Shown here: positions 36,901 to 49,500 of the stretch, piece by piece
Layout: the number at the start of each line of letters is the position of its first letter
Position numbering within the stretch: position 1 is the first letter of the stretch
NCBI RefSeq assembly: GCF_048771995.1
Contig: NC_133033.1
Span: 4,712,501-4,776,500, forward strand
Reading direction: 5' to 3'
Length of the DNA stretch: 64,000 bases
DNA from: Taeniopygia guttata
Taxonomy: Eukaryota > Chordata > Aves > Passeriformes > Estrildidae
Translations under genes and position numbers: made by a program
Notes under the pieces: model-generated
What the model was told of the DNA's origin: nothing
Database searches by the model: none
The model's input: the letters and a program-made list of their open reading frames with translations, nothing else

Positions 36901-39600
36901 CTGTTGAAAGGAGCTGAGCAACATGGAGGGAACAAATACTGGCAATCAGCTTTCGACCTGATTTCATACTGAGTTTTCTAGTGAAAAAAAAGGACATTTG
37001 TAGTCTATCAGCATAGCACTGAACCACGTTAAATACGCCTCCATTTATCTTCGGTAAGACCAATACAGTTCCTTATTATTGGAACAATGGTATATTTTTG
37101 TCACCCTTAATTATTAACTTATCTGGCTGCAATTTCTTCGTTTATTAAAAGGATATGCTAGGTGGCTTTAACAGCTATACAGCTCTTATATAACCAACAT
37201 CTTAAACTCCATCCTTTTCCTTTTTCTTTTTTTTTTTTTTTTTTTTTTGCTTTGCTCACAGCTTTCCTATTTTTCTTTGGCATCAGTAAGTAAACCCAAA
37301 GGGAGAGATCCTACAGTTGCAATGATGTTTTTGGAGCATAGCCTGGAGTTTTATCAGTTTACATCATATGGGAGTGGGCCCATGAAATTTTTAAAATGTT
37401 GAAATAAATGAAAGCAGACAGGTGATAGAGTGACAGCACCAGACAGAGAGAATGGCCACAGCCAAGGCAGTGCAAGCCTTAGCTTTATTTGGAGTAAAAG
37501 GGCCTGAAACTACAACTAGTACTGGGAGGCTAAACACACCAGCAGGTTTGCTGGGAGCTGAAAATGGGAGAAAAATTTGGTCTGTACAGAAAAACAACTT
37601 GTAGTGTTTTCCTCTGGTGACATTGGCAAGCCTTCACCATCACCAAATGATTCCTGCATGTTCCCACAGCATTTGCCACTCCAAGCAAGAAGATTCCAGG
37701 GGCAGATGGGGGGAGAGGGTACCCTGCAGTCACTCCCCACCAGTTGTGGGGAGTGCCTTTGTGACAAAGTTCACCCTGAGCACCCTTGAAGCCACTGGCA
37801 CTTATGTACTTATGTCCATGTTGCCATGAGTCTGAAATAATGCATTTATTGCCTTTCAGTGACTGCAGCTCGTTTCTGATGCCCAGCACGGTTGGTGTCC
37901 CCAGGATCTCACCAACAGAAGGAGACAGGGGAGCATCACAGCTTCTTCACCCACTTCTCCTCCTCTCTCTCATGGCTGTAAAGCCAACTGATGGTTGCCA
38001 TGAGCTCACTGTCCCCACTGCTCACCCAGAGGAGTGGGACGTCCCTCAGCCTGTAGTTTGAGTGCTGGAACCCCAAGTTCTTCAGTAACCACCTCTCCAC
38101 ACCCGCTGCCATGCCCCAGCCATTTCATTTCTGCCACAGAGCATTGTCACTACCCTGGTGACAGTGAAGGGAGGGCTGAATTCCTTTCCCAGTCTGGCTC
38201 TCTGTTTTGACAAGTGATTCTTTTTATAAATCCCAGACAGGGTATCCCTTCAGAGGCAATTGTAAAGCTGGATTTAATGCACAACACAGAGAATACAGGA
38301 AAGCTCTCGTACGTTCTGCAGCACTGGGGGTTTTTTTGGTGGCTCTGTGAACGTGCTGACCAGCAGCTGACCTTTCCTCCTGATGCAGAGCACAGCCATT
38401 AAAGGACAGGACACACTCTGACATCATTAGTATTCCCAATTTCACTTCACATCCTGCATCTGCTTCCCCCCAAGGTGGTGCTGGATCCCACCAGACACCT
38501 ACAGTAGCTCACCACCAGAGGAGTGAGGCCTTGTGACATGATTGGTATCAGAGCACATGGGCTACAGCCCAGGTATCCTTGATTCCTGCAGCACTGGTTA
38601 TTCCTTCTCTTGGTGAAGCCCTTCCCAGTGTGAACAGGGTGGCTGCAGCCTTGAGAGGACAGAGGAAGGCAAGGAAGAAGAGCAAAGTCACCCCAAGGAC
38701 TCAGTGTGCTGGGCAGGGTGGACCAATCCACATGGAGGGCTTTCCACACCACGGATGTTAAAGAAGTCCTTCCACACTAGGTCCACCTACACCTAAAACA
38801 GCCTTAACAATCTAACCTTGCTTAAGCTTTCAGTTGGTGTTCCACTTCCCCTGAGAGCTATCTGGGAGTTTCTAAAGTAACTAAAAATTAATTTTCCCTT
38901 TCTGACTGATTTCCCAAGGGCCACCCCAGCTACAGCTGCTGTACCAAACCCTCTGCCCTCCTCCTCTTCGAGCCACCACACATCTCTACTCCCTCACATG
39001 AAACATTTGTGAAACCTGAGAAACAGGTCCTGGGCAATAGAAATCCCATTGATAAATACCTTTCAACAAAAACCCATCTGGAAGCTGATCAATTGAGCAC
39101 CATCAGGTAAACAGAGGGACACTACGTTCCCCTACAGGCTTTTCCTTCAGGATGACTGAACATACTTTGGATTTCTCAGCAGAGGGAGCTTCTCACAAGC
39201 AGTTTGAGCACCACCTCCCTCCAACCCTCAGAAACGCTCCTGTTTCAAACAAGCTTTGCACCAAACCAACGTGCAGGAAAACTGACTCCTAACCCTGAGT
39301 AACCATTGGCTGGTTTGTTTATGGATTTAAGCAGTCTTTCCAAAATTCTTTATTAGTTTTCATAACTATCCCTATTAAATGCCTGTCCTTTCAACATCCT
39401 GGTACAGCTCAGCAGTGGCTCTGTGGCAGTCAGTACCAGGGCTGTGAGAGTTTGCAAGAAAAAAAAATGGGCTTTTTAATGATTTTCAGTGCTTTTCTTT
39501 GGTGCCACTGAAGGCTTCTTGGTATTTTTCTTATGGAGACAGAACTCTTCAGCCTACTTGTGTGTGCAGCTCAAATGCTCTGTATGTTATGACCGTGCAG
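30919..39600. other. Gene-free stretch
   Basis: No exon, tRNA or clear mobile element was recognised on either strand. The short open frames have no familiar motifs. Small repeats include tgatgttctcc triplicated at about 35,485-35,525 and a T-run at 37,223-37,247. In human the TMEM61-DHCR24 interval is also coding-poor, so distal regulatory DNA is possible. Confidence 0.5.
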
Positions 39601-39601
39601 T

Positions 39602-40165
39602 GTGGCCAGCAGGATCAGGGCAGAGATTGTCCCCCTGTGCTTGGTGCTGATGAAGCCACACCTGGAATCCTGTGTGCGTTTTGGGGCCTCTCATGACAAG
39701 AAAGACATTGAGGGGCTGAGGTGTGTTCAGAGAAGGGCAGCAGAGCTGGGAAAGGGCTGAAGCACAAGTCTGAGGTTGAGGGAGTGGTGGGGCTCAGCCT
39801 GGAGAAAAGGAGGCTCAGAGGAGACCATCTCAGTCTCTACAACTCCCTGAAATGAGATTGGAGCCAGGTGGGGGTCAGGGTCTTCTCCCAGGGAACAAGG
39901 GACAGGACAAGAGGAAGCAGCCTCGAGTTGTGCCAAGGAGCTTTGGATTGCTTATCAGGAACAATTTCTTCACATAAAGAGTTATCAAACACTGGAACAG
40001 GTTGCACATGGCAGTGGTGGAATTATCATCCCTAGAGGGGTTTAAAAGCTGTGTGGATGTGGCACTTGGGGTGGTGGCCTTGGCAGTGCTGGGGGACACA
40101 GTTGGACTTGGTGATCTTAAAGGGCTTTTCCAGCCTAAACAATTCTATGATTCCATGACTCAGTG
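39602..40165 (+). mobile_element. CR1 LINE 3' fragment (about 560 bp)
   Basis: The longest CR1 copy in the window. It runs from 'ccagcaggatcagggcag' through 'agacattgaggggctgag', 'ggacaggacaagaggaagc' and 'tttcttcacataaagagttatc' to the tail 'gtgatcttaaagggcttttcc' and 'attctatgattcca'. It contains the end of the reverse-transcriptase-side sequence and the 3' UTR. It is clearly 5'-truncated. Confidence 0.92.
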
Positions 40166-41400
40166 TCCCTTCTCCTTATCTCCTTGGACAAACAGCTGCA
40201 TCTTTTATTGGTTACCACCAAGCCCTGCTGGGTAAGGAACAGAGTCCCGTGCAGGGCTGGCAGGGCTGTCTGGGATGAGCTGTCCCCAAAGGATGGGGAG
40301 CTCTGCCATGGTCAATGCCAGGCCCCAGCTCTGCTCCCAGCACAAGCGTGCGTGGGGTGAGCTCCACGAGGGAGCTGATCCAGGCAGAAAAAAAAACTGA
40401 TTTGAAGAGAAAATGTTTAATTCTTCAGTCAGATCAGTTCTCCAACCTGTTTTACTGAGTGACAGCAGAAGCACTTGTACTGCACAGCATGCCCAGAACA
40501 GCATGAGTGGGTGGATGGGATGGCAGGAGAGGGAGGCAGGGAGGAGAAGAAGGGAAAAGGACTGCTTTTTAAAGAAGCACTAACAGCTTAAACACAGTTA
40601 AAATGTTAATTTAATTGAAGAAATCAAGGATTTTCATCTCACCAAACTACCAAGAGAACCTTAGCTCTTCCAGCCAGATTTGCAGAAGATGTCTTCCTAA
40701 GCCTACATATATCGTTGGATGATGTTTTGCCTAAATAAGTGAAAAGAACTGAAAACCAGCAGCATTTCTAATATCTATCTCCCCTTCCCTCATCCCCTTC
40801 TCATTCCTTCATTTTCTATGCCTGGCATCAGTACCTGCATGAGCAATTTGACCATAATCTGAACGTGGTTCACTCCTCTGCTTTAAAGGAGTTTCACATC
40901 ATGATCTTTGAGGTCACCTACCACCTTCCTGTTGCCCAGGGCCTTACAAAAACAAGAGCAAAACATGGAAAACATTACAAACACTTGTAATGGTTCTTCA
41001 TAAAAACTATTTCAAAATAGTATTTACACTGAAGGCATAAATATCCCCTTGTGAATAAATGATGCTTTTATTCAATAAGCCTAGTGCTTGATCACATTCA
41101 GAGCAGGAATAATTATTTAGGTCCTTCAGAGAGGTTAAAATAACCTCTCTTAGAGCATAGGAACCTTCTTTTGAATGAATAATTTCTGTCAGCAGATGAA
41201 CTGATAAATAAAAGCAGATAACATCAATCAGCTCAGATGTAAGAAGAGCTAGTGAACAGATGAGGCACAAGTGCAACAAATATAATTTGGTTATAAATAA
41301 ATTTAGTCTGGAAATTAGGAGACCCTTTCTAAATATGGGTCTTCACAGTCTAGTCCTTCAATAAAAACAGTGGGACAAAACCCAAAATAGCAGTGTGCTA

Positions 41401-41552
41401 TAATTTCCATCCCTGGAAGTGTTCCAGGCCAGGTCGCATGGGGACTTGAGCAAACTGTTCTAATGGAAGGTGGCTCTGCCCATGGCTGAAGGGCTGGGAC
41501 TAGGTGATCTTTGAGGTACTTCCAACCCAAACCATTCAGTGAGTGATTCCAT
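41401..41552 (+). mobile_element. CR1 LINE 3' fragment
   Basis: Sense CR1 tail: 'atttccatccctggaagtg', 'ggtggctctgcccatggc', 'ggtgatctttgaggtacttcc', then 'gtgagtgattcca'. Confidence 0.8.
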
Positions 41553-42429
41553 GAAATCCTGAAGTGGGCTTCAAAACAAAGCCTTCCATGTGTCTGCAGA
41601 GGGCTGAAAGGTGTGGCTGGCCTGCCACAGCTGAGCTCTGAAACTCGATCCCTCCCTGTCTGAAGTTTCCATCTCCCAGCTATCAATCATCGAAAGGACA
41701 AGGTCAGCATTTCTCCTGCTGGCAAAGAGGAGTGACTCCTGACACTTGTGTCACATCACCATGGCTGTGTCCACATGGAACACCTTGATTCCATGTTCCT
41801 CTCTGAGCCAGCGGTGCCATGGCAAAGTCTCTGCCATTCCAGGGTCCCTGACAGCGCTGGCTGTGCCAGGACCTCCTGGGGCTGTCATTGGACCTCTGTC
41901 ACCGTCCTCTCAAGCAGCACATCCCTTGAGGGATTTTAACCTCAAAAAACAAAGCCTCATCTTTCTCACAGACTTTATTTATCTTCTGTCACATGGTTCC
42001 ATAACGGGCAGAAGTTTTCTGCCAGGGTTTTAGAGAGCAAGCCATGTTTTGGAGGGAGGTGCCCCCTTCTTTATTCTAGAAATTGAGCTGCATGGCACTT
42101 TGGAGACAACTGCACCGCCAGGTTCTGTGGTGCCTACACCTCCAGAGGGGTGCACAAGTGAGGGAGGCACAGGTGAGAGATGCGGAGGTGTTTTGCTTTA
42201 GACCCCAACCCAAAGGCACCAGGATGCACCCCTTGTTCAGGGGACACTGGGCACCACAGCACCACTGAGGGCCTGTCCCCAGCCCTGATTGAGAGATCCC
42301 CTCTGCCTCAGCCCTTGTCCTCCACCCCGTATCCCACTCAGCCCCGACCTCAGGACCACTCCCAGCCCTGCCCAGGGTCTGAGCCTGTCCCAGTCCTCAT
42401 TCCCAGCCCTGCCCAGGGGCCTGACTCTG

Positions 42430-43350
42430 TCCCAGTCCCCCTCAGTCCCCTCAGTGCCTCCCGGTGCCCCTCAGTCCCCCTCAGTGTCCCTCAGTCCCCT
42501 CAGTGCCCCTCAGTGCCCCTCAGTCCCCTCAGTGCCCCTCAGTCCCCTCAGTGCCCCTTAGTCCCCTCAGTCCCCTCAGTTCCCTCAGTCCTCTCAGTCC
42601 CCTCAGTGCCCCTTTGTCCCCTCAGTCCCCTCAGTGCCCCTCAGTCCCCTCAGTACCCCTCAGTGCCCTCAGTGCCTCTCAGTCCCCCTCAGTCCCCTCA
42701 GCGCCCCTCAGTACCCCTCAGTCCCCTCAGACCCCTCAGTGCCCCTTAGTCCCCTCAGTCCCCCTCAGTCCCCTCAGTCCCCTCAGTGCCCCTTAGTCCC
42801 CTCAGTGCCCCTTAGTCCCCTCAGTCCCTCTCAGTCCCCTCAGTGCCCTCAGTGCCCCTCATTCCCCTCAGTGCCCCTCAGTCCCCCTCAGTGCCCCTCA
42901 GTCCCCTCAGTCCCCTCAGTGCCCCTCAGTCCCCTCAGTGCCCCTCAGTCCCCCTCAGTCCCTTCAGTCCCCTCAGTGCCCCTTAGTCCCCTCAGTCCCC
43001 CTCAGTCCCCTCAGTGCCCCTTAGTCCACTCAGTCCCCTCAGTCCCCTCAGTGCCCCTCAGTCCCCTCAGTGCCCCTCAGTCCCCTCAGTCTCCTCAGTG
43101 CCCCTTAGTCCCCCTCAGTGCCCCTTAGTCCCCTCAGTCTCCTCAGTGCCCCTTAGTCCCCTCAGTGCCCCTTAGTCCCCCCAGTCCCCCTCAGTGCCCC
43201 TCAGTCCCCTCAGTGCCCCTTAGTCCCCTCAGTCCCCTCAGTGCCCTCAGTCCCCTCAGTGCCCCTTAGTCCCCTCAGTGCCCCTCAGTGCCCCTCAGTG
43301 CCCCTCAGTGCCCTCAGTCCCCTCAGTCCCCTCAGTCCCCTCAGTCCCCC
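42430..43350. repeat. 9-10 bp minisatellite immediately upstream of DHCR24
   Basis: About 900 bp of tandem cccctcagtg / cccctcagtc units (9 or 10 bp, a few 8 or 11), ending where the DHCR24 CpG island begins. The + strand is pyrimidine-rich. It creates spurious frames rich in S, P, V and Q. Confidence 0.95.
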
Positions 43351-43427
43351 GGCGGTGACACCCCCGCCGCGGGGGGGGCCCCGGTGGCCGCGGCGATGAG
43401 GGGGAGCGCGGGGCCGGCCGCGCGCAG

Positions 43428-43530
43428 CCAATCGGCGCCCTCAGCGCCTGGTCCGATCTCCGCGGAGCTCTCCGATTGGCCGTCGCCCTCCCCTCTCCTC
43501 ACGCCTCGGCCAATGGGGGCGGGGGGGCGT
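43428..43530 (+). promoter_or_regulatory. DHCR24: DHCR24 promoter: three CCAAT boxes and a GC box
   Basis: CCAAT occurs at 43428-43432, reverse CCAAT (ATTGG) at 43475-43479 and CCAAT again at 43510-43514, followed directly by a GC box (gggggcggggggg). This spaced NF-Y/Sp1 layout is common in sterol-regulated promoters, where NF-Y and Sp1 assist SREBP. I did not identify a convincing SRE. The start codon is 70-170 bp downstream. Confidence 0.6.
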
Positions 43531-43598
43531 GGCCCTGGCGGCGAGCGCGCGAGCGGCGGGCGCGGCATGGCGGGGTCCCATAAGGGAGCGCGGCGGTG

Positions 43599-46500
43599 AT
43601 GGAGCGCGAACGGGCGGTGGGCGTCATGTCGGCGCTGTGGTCGGTGGGCGCGGGGCTGCTGCTCCTGCTGCTCTGGGTGCGGCACCGCGGGCTGGAGGCC
43701 GTGCTGGTGCACCACCGCTGGGTCTTCGTCTGCTTCTTCCTCATGCCGCTCTCCATCCTCTTCGACATCTACTACCATCTGCGCGCATGGGCCGTGTGGC
43801 GCTTCCACAGCGCCCCGCGGCAGCACGCCCAGCGCGTCCGGCACATCCAGGAGCAGGTGAGGCTTGGCGGCTGCCCGGGGGGACCGCGGCTTTGCGAGGG
43901 GACGGCGTGTCCTTGTCCCGCTCTCTGTCATCCTCCCCCACCCACCCCGCCATTCCGCACCCGGGGCAAAGTCCAGCCGGAGCGGGGAAAAGCGAGGGAA
44001 TGAACGCCAGCCGCCCTCAGGGCTCTTGTCCCGCTGGAACTCCTGTGGAACTCCCTCCCTGCGGCCGCTGGCACTGCGGTGCCCTCAGGGACGTGCTGTG
44101 AGCCAGACTCGGGCCACGCGTGTGTGCAGCGTGGGGACATCGCTCTGGCTCCGAAGCGTGTTGGGATTCCACTCACATCCTGCTGCTCGGCACCGCCACT
44201 TCCAGGCGCTGCTTCACGGGCGGATTAAAGTTTTCCTCCGCCCAGAAATGCAGATGTCTGTAGTGGTTCTGTGGTAATTCTGTCACATCCGCTGCTGTTT
44301 CCTGCCTTGTGTCTCACATCGCAGATACAGATGGATAGTCATGTGCATGGCGTTATTCTCGGAGGGGTTGGGATTGTTGATTTTTACCAGCTGTAGTAGC
44401 AACGCAGCTTCGAAGAAAATGCAGTTGTTTGTTCTCTGGGTGTTAACCACTGTGGCTTTGCAGAATTCGTGGCTCATATGTATGGCTTGCACATTTTCCT
44501 TCCCAACTTTTTGTAGAATCCTACGAGGCTTTGGGTTGGAAGGGGCCTTAAAAATCATCGCACTCCAACCCCACCCTGCCATGGGCAGGAGCATCTTCCA
44601 CTAGATCAGGTTGCTCAAGATTGCTTCCACTAGACCAGGTTTTCTCTCTTTGCCTGGTCATTCGGAGGCTCAGGCCCCTTTTTGTGTGTTTTGGATTAGA
44701 ACTAAGATTATAACAGCAACAATACCTCCCTTAGAAGAGATTTTTTAAAACTCTGCTAGTGTCTTGTTATCTTTCTGAATCCTTCCCCAAAAAGAAAACC
44801 CCAGAGCTACAGGATATTAGAAATATGTCCTCTTCATAGCTATACTGGTCATACTTTATTTAGAAGTTCAGAGGTCTGCAAAGAGGCTTCCAGAGCATGG
44901 AAGTTGGCTGACAGTTGTTGGCTCTTGCAGGTCCGGGAATGGAAGAAGGAAGGCAGCAAGAGGTACATGTGCACGGGCCGGCCCGGCTGGCTGACAGTGT
45001 CACTCCGTGTTGGGAAGTACAAGAAGACCCACAAGAACATCATGATCAATTTAATGGATGTTCTGGAAGTAGACACTGAAAGACAGGTAACAAATCCCAC
45101 CACAAAGCATTCACTAGGATGGATTTTATGGTTTTCTTCACAATACTCAGAGCTGAAGGGATCAGATTCCACAAAGAACAAAATTTTGGAACAGACCTAT
45201 CACATTTCAAGGGTTTGCAGTGTGGGCTTGGATCGTTCTAGCTGAAAAAACCCAGCATATGGAATTGCTTGGCTTTTATGTGCTGAAGTCTAAAAGACCA
45301 GATTGATTTATGGGTTTGGGCACTGAGCAACAAGATGTTGAGGCAGAGGAGGAATCACTAAACAGTTCCCACTATTTTTAGTAGTTCTCTTGGGAAAGTG
45401 AGTCTCCGAGTTCTGATAACAGATGGAAGTTTATCCGGTTAGCCATGTTTTGTCATCATTACTGCTGAACTCTTAATTTGTGTTTGTTGAGAATTTGCAA
45501 GTGGTTTTTTTTGTTTGTTTTTGTTGGGTTTTTTTTTGCTTTTTTAGGTTGTTCGTGTGGAGCCTTTGGTGACCATGGGCCAGCTGACTGCATACCTGAA
45601 TCCCATGGGCTGGACTATTCCTGTGGTACCAGAGCTTGATGATCTCACAGTAGGTAAGGATTGCTGATGACAAGAGTCTCACTGATTTTGCTGCACTTTC
45701 ATTAGGGTTTTTTATGCAGTAAAACACTGCATTGTTTTAAAGGTTGTAGAAATACTCTTTTGAGCCTTATGTTCTTTGAAGTATTTATGTTATAAGCACT
45801 TTTTTTTAATAGTCTTAAAAGAGCTTATAAAGTGGAGGTTTGCTCTCACAAATCACCCGCATTTGGAGTGTGTTTCATTTGATTTGTTGTGTGCTCTCTT
45901 GATAAGGTGGCCTGATCATGGGAACTGGCATTGAGTCTTCATCCCACATCTATGGACTTTTTCAGCACATCTGTGTGGCCTATGAACTTGTTCTTGCTGA
46001 TGGAAGCCTTGTGAGATGTACACCAGTAAGACAAAATGTTACTTTGCTATCATTTACAATGTCATTGACAGTTATTGGTGTGGATATATGATTTAGTATG
46101 ACATACATACTTTTTGCAGACTGAAAACTCAGACCTATTTTATGCAGTGCCTTGGTCTTGTGGTACTCTGGGTTTCCTGGTTGCAGCAGAAATAAAAATG
46201 ATTCCTGCCAAGAAATATGTCAAAATACATTATGAGCCAGTAAGAGGACTGCAGAAGATTTGTGAGAAGTTCACTGAAGAGTCTAAGAAAAAGGAGAATA
46301 GTTTTGTGGAAGGACTTATGTATTCCTTGGATGAAGCAGTCATCATGACAGGAGTCTTGACTGATGAAGCTGAGCAAAGCAAGGTAACTAAAGGGAAATT
46401 ACTCACAATAAAAAAAAATACTCCCAAAGTCTAACTGAAGCTGTAGTAGAATAAAACCACTATAGAATTGGAACAATCTCTTAACATAGGATTAAAATTT

Positions 46501-49500
46501 GTATCAGTCCATCAGGATATTTTAATTCCTACTATGACAGAATCTGTTCTCTAAATCTCTTTTATTGGTGAGAGATGACCCACTGACTTCATTGTTCTGA
46601 GGAGGTGGAAGAGAATGATCTTTTCTCCTGGACTGAACAATGCTGCTTTGAACTGCAGTTATTCAGAGTAACTCTCTTCCCAGCAAGTTTTTAATTCTGT
46701 TAATATTAATAAAAACACCTCAGAGGCATGCACAGGAAGGTCATGCTAAGTGTTCATGCAACCCTCACCTGGATGTTTCCTCTCTGCCATGTGAGGTTTT
46801 GGATTAATGGTGGGTTTAGAGATTGGCATTTTTGGAATTCGGTTCTGTCACATTTGTGGGTTCTTAAATAGCTTGTCAGTGGCAAGCCTTACTTAAACCT
46901 TAATGGCAAGAAAGCTAAGAAGGAGCCTTGCAAGTGGAGTGAAGGCTCCCTAGTAGATGTCTTGTGACAGTCTTACCCAGAGGATATAACACAGATTCCT
47001 CCCAGAAAAGGAATTTGGGGACATACTCTGTTGTCTAGCAAGGTGTAACTTGCCTAATGAATTAATGTTTTCTTGTAGATAAACAGAATTGGCAACTACT
47101 ACAAGCCATGGTTCTTTAAGCATGTGGAGACGTATTTGAAAGCTGACAGGACTGGAGTGGAATACATTCCTTCCCGACATTATTACCACAGACATACTCG
47201 CAGTATCTTCTGGGAGCTCCAAGTAAGACAGTTCCAAAATTCAGATATATCTGCAGGAAGGTACTCTGCCCTTTCACAATGTACCATCTTCCCCTTGGCA
47301 GAAACTTCTGTCTTTAATGGCAGAAAAAAAATGGCAAAGTTTATTTACAAGTCCTGTATTTGGGTGCAGCAAATCCAAAGACACTTCTTGGCATATAAGG
47401 TGTTGTATCAGAAGCTCCTAATTTTTGGTTTAGTGCTTTTCTGAATTGAGACCTTAAGTATGTGTTTCAGCATTAAATTTCTGTACCTACTGAGGGATTT
47501 CCAAATTCAGATAATGGAAAAAACATGAATGTGAAATTCTGGCTGAAAAACTGCCCCACCTAAATTAATTATGTAGTCAGATCATTACATAAATGTGCTT
47601 ATTGTTGAGTGTACTTACACAAAACTTGATTAGACATTCTGAAATATTCCTGTTACTACATTTTCAACCTCTGGAGTGAGGTGCCAGATCCTTTCAGCTC
47701 CTGCAGAAGGTAAAAACAGCAATCGGCTGTGTGGGTGGTAATTAAAATGATACAGATTTAAAATGCTATTGAGAAATTTTGTTATTCTTGCAAAACTTCT
47801 GTAAAGTTACTCCTTGTGCACTCCTCCCTTGGATGTTGCAAGATGATATAACCTGTTGCTCTCTGAACTTTATTTCTGAAATTATTTGTGGCTATGTTAT
47901 GATTCATAGAGCTGAAAATCAGTGGTACCCAGAGGAGGCTTAGGGCAAGGCTCTGTAGCCAAGTGCACTCCAGACCACTCTAGTTTGCTAATTTGTTTTA
48001 GTACTTCAGCAAAGTATCAGCAATTAAATTCATGGAAAATCTGGCTTAATATTGCCCTGAGGGCTCTGAAGTGTTCTTTTGGTCCACTTGCACATTCTTG
48101 AGCCAAACTCTTTTCCTTTCCTCTTTGAAGGATATCATTCCTTTTGGCAATAACCCCGTGTTCCGTTACCTGTTTGGCTGGATGGTCCCCCCAAAAATCT
48201 CTCTGTTGAAGCTCACCCAAGGGGAAGCCATCCGGAAGCTGTACGAGCAGCACCACGTTGTGCAGGACATGCTGGTGCCAATAAAGAGCCTTGAAAAATC
48301 AATCCAGACCTTCCACGTTGACCTGAATGTAAGAACTCATCTCCCAACAAACCTTGGGTTGTTTGTGATAAGGATTGTGACCATTGATGTTAAGATATAA
48401 TATCCTGCTTGTGCAAAAGGTCATTATTGTGTCCTGGGGAGTGTTGTGCTTTGTGAGTCCATGATGCAAGGCTGCAGCAGAAATAAACACAGCTTTCTGA
48501 AAAAGGGAACCGTTAAATAAAAGATTGGAGCTTTGGTAGAAGCTGACACTTCTAAAAGATTTTATCACTTACTAAAATTTGAACTTCATCTAAAATGATT
48601 GGTGGTCTCACCAAAGACCAACTGTGGAGCTTCATTTCCCTTTCTTGCTTTTATTTCTGAATTTATTTTAGTTAGTGTAGAATTTCAATTTTGATCATTT
48701 CAGTTTTGGACTGACCTGGAAAAGAAAACACTTCCTTCTCATTTTGCTTAGAATATTTATTTAATTGTTGCTTTGAGATCAGGGGTGGTTATTTGTGGGT
48801 GTTTTTTGGGGCCTTTTTTCCCTTTTAATTTCAAATGTTTAAAGGGAGGAGATGTAATTCTAGGAGGACATTTTCAATCTATTTGTGTTATGACCATTAG
48901 AAAGTGCAGCTAAAAACCACACTGGGACATCTGAGAAGGAAGAGCTGAAAGCAAAAGTTTCAGTCCAAGATTGGCAGAAAGTTCTCTTGCCTCTTTATTT
49001 TGCTGCATTTATTAAAGAGCTTAAAGGATGATTGTGTTAAAAAATAATTGATGAAGTGTTTTCCTGCCCTGCAGGTGTACCCTATCTGGTTATGTCCTTT
49101 CATATTGCCCAACAATCCTGGTATGGTCCATCCCAAAGGAAATGAAACTGAACTCTACGTGGATATAGGAGCTTATGGAGAGCCCAAAAGCAAACAATTT
49201 GAAGCCAGGGCCTCAATGAGGCAAATGGAAAAGTTTGTAAGAAGTGTGCATGGGTAAGGACCCCACTCCTCAGAATAATGATAATGTCATATTATTCACA
49301 CCATGTGGTTCAATCACAGTTATTTATCCTACAGAACTTTAATATTTAATATTGCATTAAGTTAACAACCACAATAATTTAAAACCAATTTAAATTTCTA
49401 ATTTTGGTGAGTATTAAATATGATTTCACTTTATTATTTGATTGCAAAGCCTACCAAACAAAAGGACACACTGGCTGAAGTTCTTGCAGTGTAGTTGGGA

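Noticed and set aside
43596-43598. GTG as the DHCR24 start (one residue longer)
   Set aside because: The in-frame ATG follows immediately at 43599. Vertebrate nuclear genes start at ATG.
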